In this document: positions 18,418-28,372 of the stretch, piece by piece | Layout of the letters: each line of letters starts with the position of its first letter | How positions within the stretch are numbered: the stretch's first letter is position 1 | Assembly: GCA_024403355.1 (NCBI GenBank) | Contig: JAKSRW010000009.1 | Span: 18,772-82,771 of the forward strand | Source: Lachnospiraceae bacterium | GTDB lineage: Bacteria; Bacillota; Clostridia; Lachnospirales; Lachnospiraceae | Reading direction: 5' to 3' | Length of the DNA: 64,000 bases | Program-made: the position numbers and the translations under genes | Notes under the pieces: generated by a model | The model's input: the letters and a program-made list of their open reading frames with translations, nothing else | Told to the model about the DNA's origin: nothing | The model's database searches: none

Positions 18418-19509
18418 TTACTGATTAATAATCAGACTCTTTCCGTCACTTAAGAAATCTACATCTCCCTTACGGGTCTTGTAGATTTCTATTTTTCTGT
18501 CCTTAAGAAGCTGTCTGGTCTCTTCATCCTCTTTTTCATTTTTGGCAGAGGTAATAACGGCCACCTCAGGCTTTACCGCATCGAAAAGCTCAGGAAGCTC
18601 TCCCTGAAATATTCCGTGATAGGGCACCTTTAGAAGCTTGCAGGCCGCAGGTGCGGTATCGAGATATTCGCGTATACGGGTATTCTGTGCATCCGCCATA
18701 AAAAGAAATACATTTTCGCCGTGGCTTATACGGATAATCAGTGAGGAATTATTACTCGGGTCCTCCTCGTAAATCATTCTTTCGGGCGTATTGATTTCAA
18801 CCTTCATTCCGCCTATTTCAAAGCTTTTATCAGCCATAAGCATTTCTCTGCTGCAGTCCTTTTCAACCATTGCAGCGGCTAATTCATGCATTTCATCGGA
18901 ATCCTTTGTGAAGGTTCCGGTATAAACATTTGCCACGTTACTGTCTCTTATAACCTTTGCAGCGCCGCCTATATGATCCTTGTCAAAATGGGTCAGCAGC
19001 ATATAGTCTATCCCGGTAAGGCCTGCCTTATCCATATATTTCAGTATTTTTTTACCAAAACCCTTCTCGCCCGTATCAATTAATATTACAGCCTCATCCG
19101 TATACAGAAGAAACGCATCCGCATGACCTGCATCAAAAGCTATAAGTCTCATCATACCCTGTCCAAGAGGCTCATAATTTTCAGAATAAAAGCCTTCCCT
19201 TTCCGAATTCCCGCCGGCAGTATTATCTGCTGTACCCTCCGTAGCATCTGAATTTCCCACTGCAGCCTCCGAAGCATCCGAGCTATCCCCTGCAGCCTCT
19301 GTTTTACCGGCAGAATTGTTTTCTGTTTCCTCCGAACCGCTTAGCGTGGCGGATGCAGTCGGGCCGGGAGCAGGATTCTCATCTTTTGAACAGCCGGTCA
19401 AAAAAACAGAAACGGCAGTAACCAGGACACACAAAGCCACAGCCGCGAATATTCTCCGCAGTCCGATAAGCTCCTGTGTTCTTTTGTTACTGCCGTTAAA
19501 AAATCTCAT
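18418..19509 (-). CDS. Secreted MBL-fold lipoprotein (ComEC C-domain type)
   Basis: A 363-aa lipoprotein: long n-region, hydrophobic segment RRIFAAVALCVLVTAVSVFL, then lipobox LTGC, so it is probably anchored on the outer face of the membrane. A low-complexity Ser/Thr/Glu/Asp linker of about 70 residues follows. The metallo-beta-lactamase-fold domain (about 115-363) carries LIDTGEKG, LLTHFDKDHIGG (HxxxDH metal site) and KVPYHGIFQGELPEL. This resembles the ComEC/Rec2 C-terminal hydrolase domain occurring as a free protein. Substrate unknown; phosphodiesters of extracellular nucleic acids are possible. Convergent with the esterase gene, 15 bases away. Confidence 0.85.
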   Translation of the reverse strand: MRFFNGSNKRTQELIGLRRIFAAVALCVLVTAVSVFLTGCSKDENPAPGPTASATLSGSEETENNSAGKTEAAGDSSDASEAAVGNSDATEGTADNTAGGNSEREGFYSENYEPLGQGMMRLIAFDAGHADAFLLYTDEAVILIDTGEKGFGKKILKYMDKAGLTGIDYMLLTHFDKDHIGGAAKVIRDSNVANVYTGTFTKDSDEMHELAAAMVEKDCSREMLMADKSFEIGGMKVEINTPERMIYEEDPSNNSSLIIRISHGENVFLFMADAQNTRIREYLDTAPAACKLLKVPYHGIFQGELPELFDAVKPEVAVITSAKNEKEDEETRQLLKDRKIEIYKTRKGDVDFLSDGKSLIINQ

Positions 19510-19537
19510 TTATTATTCACACCATTCCGTAATTGCA

Positions 19538-20113
19538 TCAGCCCTCGTATGCATAACCCATTTCGAAGGCCTGCTTATTGATTTCAATGGTCTTTGCGGG
19601 AACTGTCTTCTCGATTACCTCAAGCCAGTCCTCCTTTGCAAAATCCATATGCTTTGCTGCCATACCAAGTACAATAATATTAAAGGTTCTGGCATTTCCA
19701 AGCTTAAGTGCCTCTGCCATAGCATCAATCTTAAGCACCTTATACTTCTTCTCAAGGTCCTCGATGATGTTCTCGGGATACTTTGCAGCACCGATCACTA
19801 CAGGCATGGGGTCGATTCTCTGGTCATTTACTACGATTACGCCGTCCTTCTTAAGGAAATGTGCATAACGAAGTGCCTCAAGACGCTCGAAGGCGATAAG
19901 CACATCTGCACAGCCCTCCTCGACAATGGGCTCATTTACATGCTCGCCGTAACGGACGAAGGTAACTACGCTTCCGCCTCGCTGTGCCATTCCGTGAACC
20001 TCGGAAAGCTTTACGTCATAGCCTGCCTTTATTGTGATTCCGCCTAAAATACGGCTGGTGAGCAGGGTTCCCTGTCCGCCTACACCGACAATCATTATAT
20101 TCTTTGTTTCCAT
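19538..20113 (-). CDS. iorB: Indolepyruvate:ferredoxin oxidoreductase, beta subunit
   Basis: Small (gamma-type) subunit, 191 aa, starting METKNIMIVGVGGQGTLL with the nucleotide-contacting GVGGQGTLLTSRILG, then EVHGMAQRGGSVVTFVR. With IorA it oxidatively decarboxylates aryl pyruvates from aromatic amino-acid transamination to acyl-CoAs, reducing ferredoxin. It follows iorA after 18 bases with a strong SD. Confidence 0.95.
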   Translation of the reverse strand: METKNIMIVGVGGQGTLLTSRILGGITIKAGYDVKLSEVHGMAQRGGSVVTFVRYGEHVNEPIVEEGCADVLIAFERLEALRYAHFLKKDGVIVVNDQRIDPMPVVIGAAKYPENIIEDLEKKYKVLKIDAMAEALKLGNARTFNIIVLGMAAKHMDFAKEDWLEVIEKTVPAKTIEINKQAFEMGYAYEG

Positions 20114-20131
20114 GAATTTGTCCCCTCTCTA

Positions 20132-21865
20132 TTACTGATTAATCGCAGCAAACTTGCAAAGACCTGCGCAAAGACCGCAGCCGTTACACATAGTTGCATT
20201 AATTGAAATACTTCCGTCCTCAGCCTTTGTGATTGCGGGACAGCCGGGCTTCATACACATACCGCAGCGCTTACACTTGTCGCTATCGATATGATAAGCA
20301 GGCTTCGGCTTATTTGACTTGAGAAGCGCACAGGGTGCCTGAACAATAAGAACAGATACCGCCTCACGCTGGGTCTCACGCTTAAGAAGCTCTTCAAGAG
20401 TCTTTGTATCAAATGCATTAACAACATATGTATTCTCAATGCCGATACCGTCATGGCAAAGCTTGTAAAGATCGATTGCGAGAACTTCCTCACCCATAAG
20501 GGTTTTACCTGTTGCCGCATGATCCTGATGGCCTGTCATACCTGTGGTCGAATTATCAAGAATCAGGACTGTTCCCGTAGCCTGATTGTAGAACATATTC
20601 ATAAGTGAATTAACACCGGTATGCATGAAGGTTGAATCGCCGATACATGCTACCCAGTTCTTCACATAATCCTTGCCCTTGGCCTTCTCCATACCGTGGA
20701 GGGTACTGATGGATGAGCCCATACATACTACCGACTCAACTACACCGAGAGGTGCAACCGCGCCGAGTGTATAGCAGCCGATATCGCCTGCAACATGGAT
20801 TCCCAGCTTCTTTATAGAGTAGAAGGTGCTTCTGTGAGGGCATCCGGGGCAGAGAATAGGAGGACGTACGGGTACGTCTGCAGGAGTCTCGATATCGAGC
20901 TCAGCTCCTAAAATTGCCTTTTTAATCATATTTGTACTGTATTCGCCAAGAACAGTGAAAATTTCCTTACCTGTACACTCAACGCCCCATGACTTAACCT
21001 GCTCCTCGATAATAGGGTCAAGCTCCTCAACAATGTAGAGCTTATCAACCTTCTTCGCAAAATCGAGAATCATCTGCTTGGGAAGAGGGTTTACACAGCC
21101 GAGTTTAAGAACCGATGCAGAAGGAAGAGCTTCCTTTACATAAGTGTAAGGAATACCCGATGTAATAACACCGATCTTTGTGTCATTCATTTCAATGCGG
21201 TTAATAGGGAAATCAGCTCCGTCGATTGACATCTGCTCCTCGCGGGCAACTACAAGGGGATGACGCTTGATAGCGTTACCGGGCATCATTACATGCTTTG
21301 CAACCTTCTTTTCATAAGGAATGTCAATAGGCTCGCAGCGGTCCTCAAGTTCAACGAGGCCCTGTGAATGTGCAATTCTTGTGGTTGTACGGAAAATAAC
21401 GGGAGTATCGTACTTTTCACTCATATCAAAGGCATACTTAATGAATTCCTTTGCTTCCTGTGAGTCCGAAGGCTCAATTACCGGAACATGAGCAGCACGC
21501 GCAACGGCACGTGAATCCTGCTCATTCTGTGAGCTGTACATACCGGGGTCATCAGCCGCAACAAGTACAAGACCGCCTGTAGCACCGATGTAGCTTACTG
21601 TATAAAGAGGGTCTGCCGCAACATTTACACCTACGTGCTTCATAGAAGCAAGGGCACGAACACCTGCCATTGATGCGCCGATGGCAACCTCAAGAGCTAC
21701 CTTCTCATTAGGTGACCACTCACAGTAGATTTCCTCATACTTTACGATGTTTTCACTGATTTCTGTACTGGGGGTGCCGGGGTAAGCGGCAGAAACCTTT
21801 ACTCCTGCCTCCCATGCGCCACGGGCAATCGCTTCATTTCCCAGCATTAATTTCTTTTCTGACAT
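20132..21865 (-). CDS. iorA: Indolepyruvate:ferredoxin oxidoreductase, alpha subunit
   Basis: A 577-aa thiamine-diphosphate enzyme. N-terminal pyrimidine-binding domain: GNEAIARGAWEAGVKVSAAYPGTPSTE. Middle: CPGCPHRSTFY and GDIGCYTLGA. TPP-binding domain: CIGDSTFMHTGVNSLMNM...ILDNSTTGMTGHQDHA. The C-terminal 60 residues hold two [4Fe-4S] motifs (CKRCGMCMKPGCP and CNGCGLCAGLCK). Full length for IorA. SD AGGAGAAGG precedes ATG. Forms a two-gene operon with iorB and links aromatic amino-acid catabolism to ferredoxin reduction. Confidence 0.96.
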   Translation of the reverse strand: MSEKKLMLGNEAIARGAWEAGVKVSAAYPGTPSTEISENIVKYEEIYCEWSPNEKVALEVAIGASMAGVRALASMKHVGVNVAADPLYTVSYIGATGGLVLVAADDPGMYSSQNEQDSRAVARAAHVPVIEPSDSQEAKEFIKYAFDMSEKYDTPVIFRTTTRIAHSQGLVELEDRCEPIDIPYEKKVAKHVMMPGNAIKRHPLVVAREEQMSIDGADFPINRIEMNDTKIGVITSGIPYTYVKEALPSASVLKLGCVNPLPKQMILDFAKKVDKLYIVEELDPIIEEQVKSWGVECTGKEIFTVLGEYSTNMIKKAILGAELDIETPADVPVRPPILCPGCPHRSTFYSIKKLGIHVAGDIGCYTLGAVAPLGVVESVVCMGSSISTLHGMEKAKGKDYVKNWVACIGDSTFMHTGVNSLMNMFYNQATGTVLILDNSTTGMTGHQDHAATGKTLMGEEVLAIDLYKLCHDGIGIENTYVVNAFDTKTLEELLKRETQREAVSVLIVQAPCALLKSNKPKPAYHIDSDKCKRCGMCMKPGCPAITKAEDGSISINATMCNGCGLCAGLCKFAAINQ

Positions 21866-22004
21866 TATCCTTCTCCTAATCTTTTCTTTTTATCCCCTAA
21901 TTTGCGGGTCCTTCCCGGCAAACCGGTGCTTCACCGGCTGCTCAGGTAAATCTTTTTTGCGAATTCTTCGTTAAATTATAACACAATTTTCTAATCTGTG
22001 TCAA

Positions 22005-23846
22005 TTACTCCGCATTGCCTGCTGCGGCTCCTGCTGCGGCTCCTGCATCTGCTCCCGCACCGCCGTTTATATTTTTTGTAACACGCTCGGTTACTTCCGA
22101 GACTAAGGATGTAAAAATTCCGGTCAGTTCACGAAATGTTTCAGGCAGTGCGTCAGAATTATTATGGCCGACCACAGCACTCATTGCACGCATCAGGTTT
22201 ACCGAAACCTTCGACGCTACCGAGCCCACCTGCTGCATATCCTCGCCAAGCTCCTCATCACAAGAAACAGGTGAGTAGTTGGATACGTTTCTGTTCACTA
22301 TATCCTGTACAATATAGGCAATACAATCCGTCGGATTTCCGTTAAACACCTTTGCGTCCTTTATTGCGGAATACACTGATGTAATATAAGTCAGACTTTT
22401 TTCCGACAGAATAACGGGAGAATACATCTCAAGCTCTTTTTTCGCAAGTACTGTCAGCGGTTCATTATCATAATAATTTCCTGTGCCTATAAATTTGATA
22501 TCCACATCCTGCGCTACGAGTTCAAGCGGGAAACCATTTCTATGAAGCGTTCTGTACATTTCCTTCTTACTCTCCGTAATGGGATTAAATACAGTGCCTC
22601 TATACTCCGCTGCGATAGTAGATGCCACCGATGAACTTCTTAATTCAAGGTTAGTAAGCATTTCACTTGGAGTGTTACCTGCATCCGACTTCACAATATT
22701 CTTCATCATTTCCCTTCTGAGAGCTTCCGCTATCGGAAGCTTTACCTTAGGCGAATCTACCTTTTCAAGGTAATCAAAGGTAGTTCCTAGCTCGCCGTTC
22801 ATTTCAGTTGCATGCACATTTGCCACTGCCCTGACGGTTTCTTCTGTAAGAGCCTTCGTATACTCGCCAAGATAAGAGGCCTCTTCCTGCTCATAGCGCT
22901 GCTTTTGTGCTTCAACAACAGACTTCATCTCAACGGCCAGCGAACCAAAGGCTGCCTTACGTTCAGCTGATACAGCCCTTCCGTCCTGCTGGATACCATT
23001 TGACATAAGAACGTAGTCAACATACTGGGAATAGACGCCCTGAAGCGTTTTCAGTCTTATAAGCTTATCATAAACAATCTTAGGCAGATTCTGAAAATAT
23101 GAGGTCTCGCTTTTCATAAGATTCTCTATGTAACCAAGCTCCTGAATATACTGCTTAAATTCCACGCTATGATCCAGAATATATTTCTCATTCATTATAT
23201 TGTCATTAATCCTGAAATTAAGGACTCGTTTCGTAATATTGTCCAGAAAAGGCTTCTTACGTACATCATCCTTACTTATAAAGGCTTCAATCAATTCATC
23301 ATCATACGCTTTATTTTTTGCCTCCTCTTCATTAATAGGTTTTCCATTTTTTTTGGCCTTGTAGCCTTTAGCCAGAATATTGAGCACTCGTGCGTCCGCG
23401 CCTGCCCGCTCAATATCGGTCAGCCTGGAGGATATAGAGTTACTCTTTCCCTTAAAGACTTCTCCGGCCTTTTCCATCTTCTCCATTTGCTCCATGGTCA
23501 TATCAGGGTACTCTTCCTGATACTTCTTCAGTCTTTTGCTTTTGTTTCGTTTTTCCTTGTTACTCTCCTTTGGCGCCTGAACAGGCTCTGCCGGAAGCGC
23601 CTCAACCGTGCAGGGTGTAATCGTGCGATGCTGTGTGGTGCGATAGGTCTCGCAAAGCTCGCTGTACATCTGCACATTTGCCGCGTAAGAGGAATCTAAA
23701 ACACCGACCTGTCGGGCCTGTTCCATGGTCTGACCCGCCTGAGGAATATATTTTGCCTCATTGAGATTAATCCGGCTTTCTGTTGCCTGAGTGCTTATCG
23801 TTTTTTCTGCCTGTCTTCTCTGCTGCTGAAAACCACTTTCTGACAT
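22005..23846 (-). CDS. Unrecognised 613-aa helical protein
   Basis: I do not recognise this family. No signal peptide or membrane segment is evident. Residues 1-100 are Gln/Glu-rich (QQQRRQAEKTISTQATESR). About 100-160 is highly charged (KESNKEKRNKSKRLKKYQEE) with a likely coiled coil. The rest looks helical, with a few aromatic blocks (FIGTGNYYDNEPLTVLAKKELEMYSP, seen in part), and the C-terminus is a Gly/Ala low-complexity tail (GGAGADAGAAAGAAAGNAE). It sits alone between iorA and a GNAT gene, with its own SD (AGAAAGAAGGA). A large cytoplasmic or exported scaffold or effector would fit, but nothing decides it. Confidence 0.75.
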   Translation of the reverse strand: MSESGFQQQRRQAEKTISTQATESRINLNEAKYIPQAGQTMEQARQVGVLDSSYAANVQMYSELCETYRTTQHRTITPCTVEALPAEPVQAPKESNKEKRNKSKRLKKYQEEYPDMTMEQMEKMEKAGEVFKGKSNSISSRLTDIERAGADARVLNILAKGYKAKKNGKPINEEEAKNKAYDDELIEAFISKDDVRKKPFLDNITKRVLNFRINDNIMNEKYILDHSVEFKQYIQELGYIENLMKSETSYFQNLPKIVYDKLIRLKTLQGVYSQYVDYVLMSNGIQQDGRAVSAERKAAFGSLAVEMKSVVEAQKQRYEQEEASYLGEYTKALTEETVRAVANVHATEMNGELGTTFDYLEKVDSPKVKLPIAEALRREMMKNIVKSDAGNTPSEMLTNLELRSSSVASTIAAEYRGTVFNPITESKKEMYRTLHRNGFPLELVAQDVDIKFIGTGNYYDNEPLTVLAKKELEMYSPVILSEKSLTYITSVYSAIKDAKVFNGNPTDCIAYIVQDIVNRNVSNYSPVSCDEELGEDMQQVGSVASKVSVNLMRAMSAVVGHNNSDALPETFRELTGIFTSLVSEVTERVTKNINGGAGADAGAAAGAAAGNAE

Positions 23847-23926
23847 ATAATCAATCCTTCTTTCTTCATAAACATGTTAATATCTGTAATCGCAGGTTCT
23901 GAGCTTTTTGCTCTTAGTATCTGTTT

Positions 23927-24760
23927 TTAAAAGAGTGTTTTCTGGTAAATAAATGAAACCGGCTTCGCAGATGGTATCAGATAATGCAGAAGGGCTTCCG
24001 AATTATCATTGACCGGCTGAAAAAATACCGGCTCATCGCCTCCGTATTTCTTCTTTCCTGCCAAAGCAGCCGCACTGATAAGAGACATAAGCGCGGCAGG
24101 CTTTCCCGAACCGTTCCAAACCTCCGACTGGGTGATTACGCCACCGACACTCCTGTCGAAGATAACAAAGGCATTGACCCTGTCCTTCTCAAGACGGAGC
24201 ATACTGATATCCTTCTCGATACCGTCACCTGTAAGTCCTCCGTCAGGCACAGGCGCATCATTGCTTCGAAGCTCCTTGCTCCAGACGCGGAGCGAGATTC
24301 CCCTGCACTCCTTGATGCTCTTGATTTTCTCAGACTTTGTCATGTCTATTCCGTTAATGGAATCAAGAATTTCACCGAGAGTCGCCTTATAATAGGGGTT
24401 ATCCTCCCATCTTCTGCCGAAAAACCTTCTCTCGAGGAATCTGCTGAGAAGCGAGGTTTCGCTGTCCATTTCAGCGAAATTGGCTGTTACCTTTAATACC
24501 TTTCCCTCCAGGAAAAATTCCAGCTCGCTCAGCAGCAGACTGCCGATTCCGCAATTTCTGTAGGATGGAGCCACAAAAAATGATTTGATGTCAAAATCAC
24601 CGTATTCGACCTGTCCGGCAATCGCCGCAACCGCCATATCGTATTCAACACCTCCGAGCGCTATCACGGGTATACCGCTCTTTATCATGTCATACACGCT
24701 TTTTACAAGTAAGTTCTTAAAAATATCTGCATTTGAATCATTAATTACTACAACGTCCAT
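23927..24760 (-). CDS. GNAT family N-acetyltransferase
   Basis: A 277-aa protein. The N-terminal 110 residues carry a GNAT fold: IPVIALGGVEYDMAVAAIAG, then motif A SFFVAPSYRNCGIGSLLLSELE with the acetyl-CoA binding RNCGIG. The C-terminal 130 residues (ISLRVWSKELRSNDAPVPDGG, FVIFDRSVGGVITQSEVW) may be a second, degenerate GNAT half. Substrate unknown. SD AAAGGGA precedes ATG 24760. Confidence 0.85.
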   Translation of the reverse strand: MDVVVINDSNADIFKNLLVKSVYDMIKSGIPVIALGGVEYDMAVAAIAGQVEYGDFDIKSFFVAPSYRNCGIGSLLLSELEFFLEGKVLKVTANFAEMDSETSLLSRFLERRFFGRRWEDNPYYKATLGEILDSINGIDMTKSEKIKSIKECRGISLRVWSKELRSNDAPVPDGGLTGDGIEKDISMLRLEKDRVNAFVIFDRSVGGVITQSEVWNGSGKPAALMSLISAAALAGKKKYGGDEPVFFQPVNDNSEALLHYLIPSAKPVSFIYQKTLF

Positions 24761-24865
24761 GCGTATATCCCTTTCCCATTTATTTTTATATTTTTCTTTT
24801 TTTATTTACCCTTTTAGCTTTTCATACTTTCTTTTGTCTGTTTTTGCCCAATTCTTCTTACCTGT

Positions 24866-27800
24866 CTATTTGGGAAGCTTTCCGAAAATCTGCTTACTGC
24901 CGTTATAAATCACAATATTTCCGGCATCCTTCACCGAATGGTCATTGGTCAGGTTCATATTCGACCAGTCGTTGTGATGGATTGCAAAGGCACAGGTAAG
25001 TGTGTCCCCGACAGCCAGTGATTTATTGTCGCCGTAGGTGATAGTACAGACTGTATCGGCATCGCTGCCCTTTGCTTTCGCAAAATCACCCTTGCAGGAG
25101 GAAAGCTCGGTGTAAGCACCGGTAGCCCCGTTAATCGCAGTGTGATAGCAGTCAAAGGTCAGCCCCTTGGCATCCTCGTTTGTAAAATAGAATTCCAGCT
25201 TCAGCTTATTTACCGCAATCGAGCCGTCACTGTTATTCACGATATTGATTCTTCCGGAAATGCTTGAGGCTGATGACGAGCTGTTGTCATAGTCAATGGA
25301 AACAGAAAGCTTTTCATTCTTCGCAGTTCCGACAACCGCTACCGTGCCACCGTTGCCGTTATTTCCGCCATTTCCGCCGCTGCCGCCATTGCCGCTGTTG
25401 CCGCCGTTGCCGCCGTTGCCGCCATTACCACCATTTCCATTGTTTCCGCCGTTTCCACCATTACCGCCATTACCGCCGTTGCCGCCGGAAAATACTATGG
25501 AGCTTCCGGCATTTTTGCCCTTTGCAGGCTCATAACCGAATATCAGCTTACCGTCCTCATAGAGAGCGGTTCGTTCGAGAAGCTGTGTTCCACCCTTTGT
25601 CATATTGTAGAAGGAGGGATCGTTCGAATTGTCCCAGACTCCGTTTTCATTACGAAGACGAACCTGGATTTCCTTCCTGTATTTGTCCTGTCCGCCCGGA
25701 TAAATGGGTGCATCCGCAAAACTTACGGACAGGTAATAAATATGCTTGTCCTCATCCCAGCACTTCAGCCCATCCGAGCTGCCCGCTGCCATATAATTGG
25801 TTGAAATTTTGATATTTGAGGCGCTTCCTCCCGCCTTGTACACCTCACTGAGGTCCACATAATAGCGGAATTCAAGGTTCTTCGGAACTCTGGCCGGCCA
25901 TGCCGAGGTATTGCAAATGTATGCCCTGAGCTCCATAAAATCATCGCCGTCTACATTAATGCCGCCCTCTGCATATATCTCATTAACCTTTATTTCTTCT
26001 ACCGCGCCAAAATCCTTCAGTGTCTGACCCTTGTATTTACCATACATTTTGGCAAGGATGCCGGTGAAGCCTGCATTGTAGTCACAGGCAACCTCGTTTT
26101 TATTGTAATCCGAAACCACGTCATTGTAGCCGTCATTTGCGTCCGGACCGCCGACAAGCGCCCCGTAAAGTGTGTGACGTGCGACAGAAGGCTCATTCAT
26201 ATTATCGCAATAGGAGCCCTGCGCGGTACGGTGATGGGGATTCTTCGGAGGATTGCTGCCGAAGCCTACCTCATAGGACCTGCCGCCATCGCCGAGCGCA
26301 TAATTTACCTGACTTTCGGCGAATTTCCAGTAGCTTTTAGCCCTGTTTGAATCACAGATGCCCGAATCCGCGTAAACCGCAGCGATAAAAGCCTCTGTGG
26401 TGGCGTATCTTAATGAGCCCCAGCTATCAAGCCATGCAAGACCCTTTGGCGAATAGCTGATATGCGAAGAGGATACCCCGCTCCACCAGTCAAGATGCTT
26501 TTCAAGCTCCTGCTTGTATGCGCTCTCGCCGGTAAGCTTTGCCAGCATTGTCAGCGCACCGATATGAACATCATCCCAGCACATAGCCCAGTCATAGTCG
26601 TGACCTGCCTTCGTGAAATAGCTCTTTGAATCATTTAAGTAGCTCTTGTCGCCCGTCGCAATGTAGAGCCATGCACTCGCCCAGGAGAGCTCGTCATAGA
26701 AGCCGCTCCAGGAATTATAGAAGCCGTTGGCCGCTGTGTAGCCTGCGTCCGACTTGGTATCCGCCGCAAACTTATAAAGTGATTTTGCGTGCTTTAGGCA
26801 CTTGTCGCTGTAGGCTTTATCGATATCCTTGTAAACAATACTGCAGACAGCCAGAGACGCTGCCGTCTCACCGCACACTGCAGAACCGGGATTTGACTTT
26901 GTGACCTTGTATGAGGGACGGCTCATTCTGTATTCGACCGTCTCCGCAGCTCCCCAGTAGCTGTGGTCCTGATTACCGTCACCCACCTGGTAGTAATAGA
27001 CCTCGTCCTCGGGATGACATTTTATAAAATAATCATTGGCCCACTTGATATTTGAAAGAGCATATTCGAGCTGTCCGCTCTCCTTATATGCATCGTAAGA
27101 CTCATAAATTGACCAGCCAAGCATTGCCGCCGTGTAGGCCATGGGAAGATTGAACTTGACGTTGTCTCCCGCATCATACCAGCCGCCCGTAAGGTCCAGT
27201 CCTGCATCGCTGCCATCCTTCAGACCCGAATCGCCTCTCCAGTTACAGCGCACCTTTTCGGGGAGATCGCCCGAGCGCTGAAGCTCATAGAATAGAAGTG
27301 ATTTCTGAAGGGCTTCACCGTAATTGTACTTGCCGCTGCCCTTTGTACCCTCGTAACCGCTGCCCTTTTCCGTAAGCTTGCCGGTGTTAAGGCTTGAACT
27401 GATCTTTCCCGAGCCTGTGCCAGTATCTTTTCCACCGTTATCTTTTCCGGTGCCTGTAATTGAACCTTTATCGGAGCCGACTCCTGTACTGCCGGGTCTG
27501 TCTGTGTCCTTATCAGAATTAGCTCCTGTGCTGCCGGGCTTGTCTGTGTCCTTATCAGAATTAGCTCCTGTGCTGCCGGGCTTACTTCCTGTACTAGTCG
27601 CATCATTATCAATCTTAATGGCTTCGCTGTTACCATCATTAGCCGAAGAAGTTTTGTCTGCTGCGCTGCCTTCTGGCCTGCTTCCGGTATTTGTTGTATC
27701 GTTTTCAGCCGTGAGATTGTCTTCACTGTTAGCGTCATTTTCGCCGGTTATATCGCCGGCTTCGTTCGTAAAATTACCGTCATCAGAATCGCTGCCTTCG

Positions 27801-28174
27801 CCTGCAGAATTATCTTCAGATATATCCTTGCCCGCTTCGCCGGTATTATCCTCGGCTTTATCTGAATTTACACCTGACTGCTCCTTACTGTCTGTGTCAT
27901 TCTCCGAATCTGCCGTTTCAGAATCATTTCCTGCCTTCTCGACATCATTCCCTGCTGTCTCAGAATCAGTGCCTGACGTCTTAGCATCATTCCCTGTCGT
28001 CTCAGAATCAGTGCCTGACGTCTTTGCATCAGTTCCTGTCGTCTCAGCCAGCTTTATCCCCTCATCGGGAGCGCTTCCGCCCTTATTCCCCGAAATCAAT
28101 GTTCCTATCAGAATTCCGACCGCCAGCACCAGTATCGCAGCTGCCGCAAAAATAATAATCTTCTTTTTTCCCAT
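24866..28174 (-). CDS. Surface-anchored GH9 endoglucanase with two CBM3-like modules
   Basis: A 1102-aa cellulase. Residues 8-30 form an N-terminal membrane segment (IIIFAAAAILVLAVGILIG) without a clear cleavage site, so it may be a signal anchor. A Ser/Thr/Asp/Gly linker of some 230 residues with internal repeats follows. The GH9 catalytic domain begins YNYGEALQKSLLFYE, with GGWYDAGDNVKFN (nucleophilic-water Asp pair), HHRTAQGSYCDNMNEP, and the acid Glu in KNEVACDYNAGF. Next comes a CBM3c-like module (VKVNEIYAEGG-type block, DDFMELRAYICN), a Gly/Asn linker (GGNGGNGG), and a C-terminal CBM3b-like module (HHNDWSNMNLTNDHS). ATG 28174 follows AAAGGTGACGG; its promoter is the cassette at 28218-28246. 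This architecture is that of processive cellulose-degrading GH9 enzymes. Confidence 0.93.
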   Translation of the reverse strand: MGKKKIIIFAAAAILVLAVGILIGTLISGNKGGSAPDEGIKLAETTGTDAKTSGTDSETTGNDAKTSGTDSETAGNDVEKAGNDSETADSENDTDSKEQSGVNSDKAEDNTGEAGKDISEDNSAGEGSDSDDGNFTNEAGDITGENDANSEDNLTAENDTTNTGSRPEGSAADKTSSANDGNSEAIKIDNDATSTGSKPGSTGANSDKDTDKPGSTGANSDKDTDRPGSTGVGSDKGSITGTGKDNGGKDTGTGSGKISSSLNTGKLTEKGSGYEGTKGSGKYNYGEALQKSLLFYELQRSGDLPEKVRCNWRGDSGLKDGSDAGLDLTGGWYDAGDNVKFNLPMAYTAAMLGWSIYESYDAYKESGQLEYALSNIKWANDYFIKCHPEDEVYYYQVGDGNQDHSYWGAAETVEYRMSRPSYKVTKSNPGSAVCGETAASLAVCSIVYKDIDKAYSDKCLKHAKSLYKFAADTKSDAGYTAANGFYNSWSGFYDELSWASAWLYIATGDKSYLNDSKSYFTKAGHDYDWAMCWDDVHIGALTMLAKLTGESAYKQELEKHLDWWSGVSSSHISYSPKGLAWLDSWGSLRYATTEAFIAAVYADSGICDSNRAKSYWKFAESQVNYALGDGGRSYEVGFGSNPPKNPHHRTAQGSYCDNMNEPSVARHTLYGALVGGPDANDGYNDVVSDYNKNEVACDYNAGFTGILAKMYGKYKGQTLKDFGAVEEIKVNEIYAEGGINVDGDDFMELRAYICNTSAWPARVPKNLEFRYYVDLSEVYKAGGSASNIKISTNYMAAGSSDGLKCWDEDKHIYYLSVSFADAPIYPGGQDKYRKEIQVRLRNENGVWDNSNDPSFYNMTKGGTQLLERTALYEDGKLIFGYEPAKGKNAGSSIVFSGGNGGNGGNGGNGGNNGNGGNGGNGGNGGNSGNGGSGGNGGNNGNGGTVAVVGTAKNEKLSVSIDYDNSSSSASSISGRINIVNNSDGSIAVNKLKLEFYFTNEDAKGLTFDCYHTAINGATGAYTELSSCKGDFAKAKGSDADTVCTITYGDNKSLAVGDTLTCAFAIHHNDWSNMNLTNDHSVKDAGNIVIYNGSKQIFGKLPK
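25345..25492 (-). repeat. Gly/Asn triplet repeat tract in the GH9 gene
   Basis: Tandem 9-base units coding Gly-Gly-Asn (occasionally Gly-Asn-Asn or Gly-Ser) form the flexible linker between the two CBM3-like modules. The plus-strand frame would encode a Pro/Phe-rich shadow peptide and is not a gene. Confidence 0.9.
27470..28045 (-). repeat. Direct repeats in the N-terminal linker of the GH9 gene
   Basis: Two repeat types: about 51-bp units coding PGSTGANSDKDTD (around 27484-27590) and about 60-bp units coding TSGTDSETTGNDAK-like segments (around 27950-28045). Near-identical neighbouring copies suggest recent slippage, so linker length probably varies between strains. Confidence 0.75.
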
Positions 28175-28217
28175 ACAAATTCCGTCACCTTTCGTGAAAT
28201 ATAATTCACCGTTTATC

Positions 28218-28246
28218 ATTATATCAGCATTTTTTCCCTTCAACAA
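28218..28246 (-). promoter_or_regulatory. Promoter cassette A (upstream of the GH9 gene)
   Basis: Reading leftward, TTGTTG (28246-28241), a 17-base spacer, then TGATATAAT with the -10 TATAAT at 28223-28218. It lies in a segment of about 90 bp (28193-28282) repeated at 33847-33933 upstream of the Fic gene, with both boxes and the spacing preserved. Confidence 0.7.
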
Positions 28247-28372
28247 GGCTATATGCCCGCCAAAATTCAGTTTTTAGAAAATCTTTAGGAAATACCTTTA
28301 GCAGAGTGCCAACTCACATTATGAGCCTGCTTCAAGGTGTCCGATTTCAGGGGCACAAAGAGCTTAAAAAAC

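Noticed and set aside
27378..28277. 299-codon plus-strand frame opposite the GH9 N-terminal linker
   Set aside because: Ser/Pro/Val-rich shadow of the low-complexity linker; no start signals.
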